Shown in pieces: positions 56,258-64,000 of a stretch of DNA of 64,000 bases. Source of the DNA: Cryptomeria japonica (taxonomy: Eukaryota > Streptophyta > Pinopsida > Cupressales > Cupressaceae). Within the stretch, counting starts at the first letter, position 1, and every line of letters starts with the position of its first letter. Location of the stretch: contig NC_081410.1 of assembly GCF_030272615.1 (NCBI RefSeq), positions 121,766,640 through 121,830,639 on the forward strand, read 5' to 3'. Position numbers and translations under genes: made by a program. Below the pieces are notes generated by a model. It did not search any database and had not been told where the DNA came from. It saw only the letters and a list, made by a program, of their open reading frames with translations.

Positions 56258-56344
56258 GATGATTTAACAGAGTTGCCAATCCTACATACACAGAGATAAA
56301 CACCAAAAACTGGAGAAAGAACAGCACATATCTTTGATTTCGAA

Positions 56345-56362
56345 TCCCCAACAGAGTCGCCA
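56345..56362 (-). other. LARD-1 primer binding site
   Basis: The minus strand reads TGGCGACTCTGTTGGGGA, a PBS type known from Tat/Ogre-like gypsy elements. On the plus strand, TTCGAATCCCC...GCCA resembles a tRNA 3' end. Confidence 0.85.
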
Positions 56363-56368
56363 AAAATC

Positions 56369-58278
56369 TGTTGGTTAACGGATTTGTCCTTCTTAAATAC
56401 CCTTCAAAAATGACTCCCGAATGCCCAAATTGAAAGACAATATAAGAACCAATAGTTGAGTCACTTGCAATGGTGAGTACAAGTGCTCTTTGAATTTTTA
56501 TATGAAGGTACAACTCCCTTCATTGGATAAAAATAGATATTTTCTGAATATGCTTTTAACCGAAAAGCAATAAAGGCAACTAACATCTACTCATACCCAT
56601 GATACAGATACGAATAACAAATTTATAATGAAATGAATAAAGATAAGTAAAATATAGTTTAATTATCCACACTCAAGAAAACACCCTTTCCAATGGAATC
56701 AAAATGCATTGGACTCTGATCGAGTCTCTCTCGTACCTCAAAGAACAAGGGGGGATCAGAAAGTCTAGGCAGTGAGCAAACAATCGATTTCTTTCCAAAT
56801 ACAAATTATTTCTAAAATCAAAGTTTCAGAATTAAATGCATATACATAGTTTGATGTAACAGACAAGGCAATGAAATGTAATTACAAGAGAAACAAAGCT
56901 CACTGTAATCAAAAGAAAATATTGACAAATTCACAGATCAACAAAATCTTTTTCATTCCATCAATGCCAAAATGTGAGCTCACATACTCAATTTTTCTGA
57001 AAAATGAAACTATGTAGTCTAGAAAACAATGTTGCCCATTCTTTTTTATAGCAGAAAGAGAAAGAATAGAAAAGAAGAAGCCCATCTCCTTTCTTTCATT
57101 ACATATATAGCCTCTGAGAATTTGAGTTATCAATAACTGATTTTTGAAAAGATTATTAATTAATCTTTTCCTTTATCTTCTATCTTCTTTCTGACAACTG
57201 TTCCTTTTTCTTTTTGCTTCAAATCTTTTATCCTCCATTCCTTTCTAAAAAATATTTGAAGAGAATTTAAATTAAACACATCTAATTATGTGTTGACATG
57301 TGGACATTTATTTTTTTATCTCCAGGGTAAATTTATTATCTGGATCTCTATTTCAAAACAAAGTCTCCACCATGAGCTTCTCATAATAATATTTTTCTCA
57401 GAAATTTGTATAGACCTGTACGCAGAGATCAATAACTTTCAAATGCTATAATAGTTGTCCAATCGCTCTACTTAGGATTTAGGAAACTAGGTTTTCTAAA
57501 ACATATCAAAAATTCAGCCCGATCTAATGGTGCAATTAAAAGTTATGCCCCCCATACTGAGACTGATTTTTCTATCTTAGAAAATTTGTGGTTACTGATT
57601 ACATTGAAAATTACAAACATTAGACATGCCAATGTTATTGGATTTTTGAACTTTTTGAAATCTCAAACTCACACACTTTGAACCTGCATATGATGAATAT
57701 CTAAACTCTGAATTTGAACCTCTGAAATTGAACCTTGAACCTTGAACCTGCGTGCTTGAACCAAAGAAGGTTCAAAGTTCAAGTTCAAAGACCAAAAAGT
57801 ACAATGAACCCAAAATTTTAACTTTGAACCTTTTGAACCTGCGGGGTTTAATCAGAAGGTTCAAAAACACAAAATGCACCCACATTATGCTTCATTTATC
57901 ACTTTATTTTCATATTTGGCTGTGCGTTGAACTTTTGAACCTATGAAGGTTCAAGGTTCAAGTTCAATGATAATTGTTCCTTTGGGCTGCCATAGAAAAA
58001 CTTGCATAAATTTTTACTGAGGGCTTCGTTTATTATGAAATTTTAACTGTAGAATAAATGGGTTTAGTAGAGCATAAACCTAAAATTATTTTTGCATATG
58101 ACACATAAGAATTGAGATTTAATTGTTTGGGTATATGGGTAACCCCAAAATAAAACAATTAAAATCTCCTAGCCGACATGGAGTTTGGCCAAAAGAACTT
58201 CAACATTAAAACATTAACAATAATTGATTTTTAGCAGATTATGAGGCTTTAGGCATGAGCAAAAATATAGGGGTAACG
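56369..58278 (-). repeat. LARD-1 5' LTR, 1910 bp
   Basis: Copy of 52637-54570. The terminal base at 58278 is G where the other copy has A. The right side joins NA-2 ORF2 sequence directly. Confidence 0.92.
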
Positions 58279-60958
58279 CCAATACAACAGACACAACTCC
58301 ATCTTCATAACTGCCATATACTTTGCATATCAAATGTTGAATAATGACATGAGGTATGATCTGTGTACAATCCTTTTGAATGAGTTGGTGAGGAATTTGA
58401 AGAATATTAAGTAATATAAGAAGCACACTTTCAAATATAAAACTGTTCTTATTTGTTTGGCCTTATATTTTTTGAATGAGATACCCAATGTAAAAGGAAA
58501 GGTCTAATGGGCCTGTGATAGATCAGTAGCAATGAAAATTAAAGAGGGATTGTGGGGAATAGGAGATGCTACAATGAAAATATCTTCTCTCTAAGGATAC
58601 TTCGAATATTTCCAAGCTGCAATGAAAAATAGAGAGATAATTTCCCTAAGGAGATTATGGAGAAGTATGAGCAAACCATTTTCTTCATGGTTGATGAGGA
58701 TGAATGTCAAATAGAAGCCATGGAGCCTAGGATGGTGTGGATCATGCCCATTGGGTATGAAGTTGACTTTATCACACTTGAGGCATATTCTCAACACCTA
58801 TTGATCCAACCGATTGATACTAAAGAAGGAATATTTGGAACATTCAAGGAGAAAGACCTTGAATTGCATAGATAATTCACTACACTTGCTAGAAAAAGGA
58901 AAGTTACAAAGATGGCTGAGGAAGTGGCAGTACATATGAGATTCACCTAGGAGGAGGTGAAGCAGGCAAGAGAAAAACATGCATAGAAGGAGGCCAAAGA
59001 GGAAACCAAAAAGCCTAAGGTTGATCCAGTTCCCTCCAAGGTTAAATCAAAAGAGACCAAGTCTGCCCCTGCTCTGGTGGCACCATCTTCGGGATTGAGC
59101 CCATCCAAAAAGGGAGTATTGAAGAAAAAGGATAAGTCCAAGAGGAATTATGTTGTTGTGTCTTTGATGGCCTTTGAGACAGCATCTAAGGAGGAAGCAG
59201 GCAAGGCAGAGAGGAAAGGTAAATTTGTCAGAGTGGTGAGGAAGTCGCAGTCTGGTAGAGCCCAACAAAGCAAGAAAAAAAAATCTGATCTTGCCTCTCT
59301 CAGAAGACCTTAGAAAGAAAGAAAGGTTAAAACTCAATTTGAGTCTGGTGTTAAACAAGTTAAATCTAAATCTATTCCTTTATTATCAACAAATCAGTTA
59401 ATTGATGAGATAATTGTGGATGGTAATCTGAAGAATATTGGAGCCTATTATGAAAATCTGAATGAGGTAGATCAGAGAAAAGTAGAAGAAGCAGTTGTTT
59501 TATACTTGCACAATTTTAGCAAAACATTGATTGAGCTGGAAAAGAGCTTCCCTAAGGACCTATACAATGTTATTGATGCAAGTGACTAACTACCAGTAGA
59601 ACTAATAGGGATATGAAAGAAAGAGAGTTGATAAACGTTTGCACCTATATCACCCATGATGAAGTCAAATGACTTATTGAAGAACCTAACAAGAAAGAAT
59701 TTAGAAGAAAAAATAGGGTAAACATATTAATGATTGGGAAGGTGGAAGAAGTAAGAAAGGAAATAAAGGATATATGGAGAAAAATAATTATAAATGATCC
59801 TTTGTACAAGGATGCACTTAAGTCTTCTTAGCCACAAGGAAAGCAAGGTGTTTCCAGTGATCAGAAGGATGAAACTTAGACTGAGGGACATCTGGAAGAT
59901 CAAGGCAACACAACACTTGATGTTGAGACTGGTGATAATCCTCTGGTAATAGAAATTTTAGCAACCCCTTAGATCAAAAAGGATGATACTACACCAAGTG
60001 GCAACACTGGTGCACAAGATAAAGGAGATGGAGAAGAGAAAAATGAAGCTAAGGGTGTAGAGGTAAAGGCTATAGAGGTGGACAAGGGAAAAGGAGTTGT
60101 TGATTCAGCAACTGACACTCCTCCAAACCCCACCTTGAATCTTCATAAATGTAGATGGTCCACTGAACCTTGGACAAATGTTTCCTAACGAGAAGCTAAT
60201 TCTCGTAGTTGTTGTTCAAGCTCAAGCTAGCCAGGATCTGGTGAATTCTGAATCGAAAGACAAAAATATCATTTTGATGTCGGTTAATGTTTTGCAGAAG
60301 GTGGCTCTAAATTTACAGTTAGATACTAATGCTATCCCCTTCGGTAAATTGTTTCAATTGATTAATAGTGTGAATACTAGTTTTGATTCTTTAAAGAAGT
60401 CTACTAGTAAGCGAATTTTGGATAGATTTAAGGATGCAGACATTGTGGAAGATGATTGAGGATGATAGGGTGAGATTGAATAAAGGTCCGCAGGTTATTT
60501 TGGATGCCTTTATAGAAGGTGGAAAATTGTACAAGTCTTGTCTAATTTTGCTTAAATTCACTGTAGATATAGACAAGCAAATAAGTGTTTGCCAGGGAAA
60601 ACTTGCTAGTAGTTCACAGTCCTTTGATTTCAATGTAGCTCCAACCAGCAGTGTGGAAGGACAAATTTTGGTTCTAAATGATCAGATCTCAAGGTTCAAT
60701 GCGGAGAAGGACAGGATCTTGAGGAGAGTTAGTGAACTTCAGAACTTGATTGCCCCTTGGTTGGACACTATGCTAAGCAATAAGGTAGATTGCATGAAGG
60801 CTATGGCACAACTCGTGTCATCTGATCTGAAGGAAGTAGAGATTCATGCAACTATATTTAATTTATTTATTATAGTTTTGGATAACTTGAAGAGCAGGCG
60901 GGATACTCACATAGGATCCTTGAAGACCATTTTTGTTGACATCTTCAAGTATTTGTAA
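58279..60958 (+). pseudogene. NA-2 ORF2: C-terminal part, homologue of NA-1 ORF2 (broken)
   Basis: It begins inside the frame. NELVRNLKNIK (58380) and TVLICLALYFLNEIPNVKGK (58440) align with DELIDNLKKIK and LLVCLMLHITKEVPGIGRK of NA-1. MEPRMVWIMPIGYEVDFITL (58720) aligns with VVPRTIWVTEMGYEIDDNII. LIDEIIVDGNLKNIGAYYEN (59400) aligns with LLNEITEDGKLKNISKLYNT. A basic Lys/Ser region (59000-59300) and an acidic linker follow. The coiled-coil tail 60434-60958 (ILVLNDQISRFNAEKDRILR) ends 50 bases before the first PPT-like motif, as in NA-1. Stops and shifts are many. Function unknown. Confidence 0.75.
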
Positions 60959-61173
60959 AATCTCTGGCAAGTATCTTTGTATGTAAGTTCTGGACAACAC
61001 CCCATCTTTGGCATTGTTGGCAAAGGGGGAGAGAAATGGTAAAGAATGTATAGTATAGAAGAGTGGAATTCTTTGTCTAAGGGGGATCCTTATAAATTCT
61101 TTTGATCCAGTGTACAGTGCTCAACACTTAGCCATTTTTTACTAGTGTTGCCATCAATGCCAAAGGGGGAGAT
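60959..61173 (+). other. NA-2 3' untranslated region with two PPT-like motifs
   Basis: TTTGGCATTGTTGGCAAAG with GGGGAGAG at 61007-61033 and TTGCCATCAATGCCAAAG with GGGGAGAT at 61148-61173, the second abutting the LTR. Confidence 0.85.
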
Positions 61174-62032
61174 TGTTCGCAATTGACACTCATCCTATGG
61201 CCTATGATGGTTAATTATTGGTTTAAGGTTGTCATTGATGGAAAATATTAATGGATATTTGATCTAGTAGCCATAATTATTCTTAACTGGAAGCGGGTGT
61301 TAACTGGTAGCTAGTTAATCGGTATTCTAGGATGAACAAAGCAGTTTTGGTCTGGAAGCTTTCCGATGATTGTGGTGTATTGAATCATGCTTGGGATGAT
61401 TGGGTCGACATAGAGACATCATTTTATTATTATTTTGGTGAGCCACATTTATCTTTGGTGATCCAGTCAAGCTAACATGAGACTACACGTTACACTAGCA
61501 GGTCGACATGGTAAATGACCTATTTTGTGATTGCGGATATATAAGACCGGTGTAGATGATCTTTTTGGTGAATGGTATGATTGTATGTGAGTGAGTGGTG
61601 ATCAAGAATACATTTTGGTACAGTTTGACATGCGCATTATTGATCTAGTAGATGACTGAGACAATGAACATAGCAGAACAATAGAGGTAATTCAGTTGGT
61701 ATATTTGACGCTTAACTAGAAATCATTCGAGCATTATAGATGTTATTTTGGAGTTCATATTGCTATAATTCATCATTGTAATCAATCAGTAAGGTAGTGA
61801 GCCTTCCAGAGTGTTTTGCTATTGGCCATAGTGAAATAATATTGTAGGTTCAAATCCCACCGTGTTTTTTCCCATTTGGGTTTCCACATAAAAAATCTGG
61901 TGTTATGATTTTATGTTTTTGCATTTCAGTTTCAAGTGTATGCTTCTGGTGGTTTAAAGTTAAGTTTAAAAATATGCTAACTGGTAGATCACTAATTCAC
62001 CCCCCCCTTCTCAGTGATCCTTGATTATAACA
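61174..62032 (+). repeat. NA-2 3' LTR, 859 bp
   Basis: Starts TGTTCGCAATTGACAC and ends ATAACA, followed by AATAG. Contains the CCCACCGTGTTTTTTCCC..GGGTTTCCACAT motif near 61857-61890. Confidence 0.93.
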
Positions 62033-62258
62033 AATAGATCTCATTTTCAATTGAATTACATAAATTTAGAGGTTAAATTCACAAAAACCCTAATTTATAA
62101 TTCTAAATTCACTTGTGGGTTGCATAGTTTTTTGAGTCTATTTTTAGATTTGATATTTATGATATGTTATGCTATGATTTAGATATATTTATCTTTCAAA
62201 TTCATAATTAAAATTGCTTAATTAATTGGTTAATCAATCACTTTTATAAAAAATTGCA

Positions 62259-62912
62259 TTGTTTAATCACAATCTTCAATTTGTGCATGAATTTGTTATC
62301 ATTAGTCCTACCTACGATATTCTCATGAGAAAAAGTTGTAGAATTAAGGCTTCCCAAGGTTTAATTACTAAAGATATGAAGCTTAATTTGGATAACTTAT
62401 TCAATGAGAGTGCTTCCTCCAACCCAACAAATGATTTCATTTATCCCCATTCTCCTCATAATTATCATGATGAGGATTAATCACTAACTAGGATTACCAT
62501 TGACCAATTGGAGAAGATTGAAAATGAATTTGAAAATCTTCAACAATGGATGAGTCAACAATACCCATAAAGTGAGACAATCTCATTGATTGAAGGATTA
62601 AAAAGAAAGGTGCAAAGTGATAAAATTGGTGTTGATTTGTTGTGTGGCCTTGCTCATATTGTTGACACTAATATCATGCCAATAAAGAGTCATGTTGAGG
62701 TCCTTGGTTACTCACAACCCACTAGTCAAGCTAATCAAAATACATCCTTTCCTAGTGTGGCTACATTTACATCTCCTACCATGACTAATTTTACACAAAA
62801 TGTTAATCCTACACATGTTAGTCATGGGGGAAATATCATTAATCAATAATTTTACATACCTCCTTTTATGAGTCTTCTATTTGTATCCCAATCATCTCCC
62901 ATACCCACATAT
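62259..62912 (+). pseudogene. Gag-like remnant of a host gypsy element
   Basis: Open parts 62259-62480 and 62586-62849 with stops between (near 62478 and 62567) read in one frame as a hydrophilic protein: CRIKASQGLITKDMKLNLDN, IDQLEKIENEFENLQQWMSQ, then an Asn/Thr/Ser-rich tail. Length, composition and position after a leader-like region resemble the N-terminal Gag of Athila/Tat-type elements. No diagnostic motif is present, so this is tentative. It may belong to the TGTAGAC-family element of 47318. Confidence 0.35.
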
Positions 62913-64000
62913 TGATGAATAATGATGAACAGTTAGTACCAAACCGCTACTGAGAGGGGGTTGTGAATCAGTATAGGCAAAAACTTTCTTTTCAATTCAA
63001 ACAGTAGAAACTGCACTAACTGGTAAGCAACATTACCGATCTCAGTCAGGACACTATCGGTAAAACACAGTGAGACTGTGAAAAACACAAACCGACAGCA
63101 CCCAGATCAATTCAAGACCTAATACCTTATCACAACTTCACCCAAATGCTTAAGCAAGTAATACATCAGGAATAATTATGACCATTGAATCAACTTGCAT
63201 TACCACTTAACATAAAACACTAAACCATCAAATGAAAAGCATCACACATGACACACTGATTTTTCACGTGGAAACCCACTTGGGAAAAACCACGGTGGGG
63301 ATGAATACCCACAAGCTGTTCTTTGAACTCTTTTGAAGTTCACTCTATTAGGAGCCTAGTCTGGTTAAAGACTTTTACAATAGGTTCTACTAGGAACCGA
63401 TCCTATTAGGGATCACCCGGGTAAGGGATGGCTAAATACCCAGTTAAAGGTTAGAACCCTGTTAAAGGTTACCTCACAAGAGGATTTGAAGAGCTCATTG
63501 AATTGAGTCACCCTGTTAAAGGATTTACACAAAATCCTGTTAAAGCTACCCGGTTAAGGGATTTTCCAACTATTGAAATGGCTAGAAGTCAATAGGTAGT
63601 ACACTGATATGATAACAACACACAATGCCAAGGCAGATCCTCTTTAGCTCCTTTTTCTTCTGTAATTACACTCTGCAGGTATCAACACACTTCTCCGGTC
63701 TAGCAAGAATCAAGTATCCCTTCACTTGGATACAAACATAAAATTTTCCAACAACTTCAAAATGAAAAACATCATTGACCTTATAGGAAATAGATAGGTC
63801 GGTAGCATAAACCCTAAACCCTAAACATTTAGGTTTAACAATTCAGTCGGTTCAATCCTGATCGTTAATCATACAACATTGAATACAACAGTCTTGAATA
63901 GATCTCAAGATGTTCTCCAACGTTTATTCTTTGCCACTTTAGGAAGCTGATAACCCATCGCGCGCTCTCCACCATTTACAGAGACTTCACACATTCCCGA
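62913..64000 (-). repeat. Copia LTR, minus strand, Copia-2 family, running off the window
   Basis: The minus strand ends CTGATTCACAACCCCCTCTCAG..TCATCATTATTCATCA at 62913, like the Copia-2 LTR end. It carries CCCCACCGTGGTTTTTCCC (minus, about 63281-63299), CTATAAGGTCAATGATG near 63773-63789 and ACCGACCTAT near 63800, all matching the Copia-2 LTR. No PBS lies on the left, so it is either a 3' LTR whose element extends rightward or a solo LTR. Confidence 0.8.

Larger units (their letters stand above)
52545..58278 (-). mobile_element. LARD-1: non-autonomous gypsy-type element in partial tandem, with an unfamiliar reading frame
   Basis: Minus-strand order: LTR 58278-56369, PBS 56362-56345, leader to 56258, one reading frame 56257-54865, 3' part to 54571, LTR 54570-52637, and then a second PBS and leader copy 52630-52546 where a simple element should have ended. 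No gag-pol domain is recognised. The two LTRs differ at few positions, so it is young compared with NA-2. The extra PBS and leader imply a tandem pair sharing the middle LTR, the outer copy being deleted. No PPT is visible next to 54570. Confidence 0.8.
51930..62032 (+). mobile_element. NA-2: non-autonomous copia-type LTR element related to NA-1, with internal deletion and LARD-1 insert
   Basis: The left LTR starts at 51930 and the right LTR is 61174-62032. The flanking 5-bp duplication AATAG (51925-51929 and 62033-62037) is perfect. The left LTR stops after about 616 of 859 bp, where LARD-1 begins. The interior resumes at 58279 in the middle of a frame homologous to NA-1 ORF2. The PBS, any gag and the N-terminal half of the frame are missing. 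No pol domain is present. Confidence 0.9.

Noticed and set aside
56335-56362. Possible tRNA gene (TTCGAATCCCC...GCCA)
   Set aside because: Only the T-arm and acceptor end are present, in antisense to a PBS beside an LTR; it is the primer complement, not a tRNA gene.
57752-57946. Plus-strand open frame inside the LARD-1 LTR
   Set aside because: It lies in noncoding LTR sequence around the TTGAACC cluster and is not open in the other LTR copy.

Overview
This window looks like intergenic DNA from a large plant nuclear genome, plausibly a conifer or other gymnosperm, although the species cannot be proven from sequence alone. I see no host gene, rRNA, tRNA or CRISPR array. Almost every base that can be assigned belongs to LTR retrotransposons inserted into one another, plus one LINE, one TRIM and one probable TIR DNA element. 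Nearly all reading frames carry stops. Most of these stops are explained by C-to-T changes (CAA/CAG/CGA to stop, TGG to stop), as expected for methylated, silenced plant repeats.

Layout. (1) 1-6667: Copia-1, a Tork-like Ty1/copia element on the minus strand with its left LTR cut by the window edge. It sits in Gypsy-1. (2) 6668-36147: Gypsy-1, a minus-strand, non-chromovirus Ty3/gypsy element. Its 5' LTR (34677-36147), PBS and long leader lie on the right, and its gag, protease and G-patch region lie at 10641-6668. (3) 10999-32411: Gypsy-2, a plus-strand chromovirus inserted in the Gypsy-1 leader. It is itself broken by Copia-2 (14934-22204, in its RT, perfect ACATC target duplication) and by Copia-3 (25735-32060, in its 3' LTR). 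(4) 36862-46859: a copia LTR and an L1 LINE on the minus strand. The LINE contains an inverted-repeat DNA element (38282-46034), which contains NA-1 (38431-45124), and also a 335-bp TRIM (46184-46518). (5) 46860-51929: fragments and solo LTRs of gypsy and copia elements nested three deep. (6) 51930-62032: NA-2, with a perfect AATAG target duplication, carrying a second non-autonomous element, LARD-1 (52545-58278). (7) 62033-64000: a gag-like remnant and a minus-strand copia LTR running off the window.

The most interesting content is NA-1 and NA-2. Both have copia-type LTRs, the tRNA-Met-type PBS is visible in NA-1, and neither has any protease, integrase, RT or RNase H. Instead they share one long unfamiliar reading frame (about 1,130 codons in NA-1, its C-terminal part in NA-2). 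The frame has a globular N-terminal region, a basic and acidic low-complexity middle and a coiled-coil tail. Their 3' ends carry the same PPT-centred inverted repeat as the autonomous Copia-2 and Copia-3, which suggests mobilisation in trans by that lineage. A second unfamiliar reading frame is in LARD-1. Gypsy-1's leader holds two arrays with a strikingly exact 21-bp periodicity.
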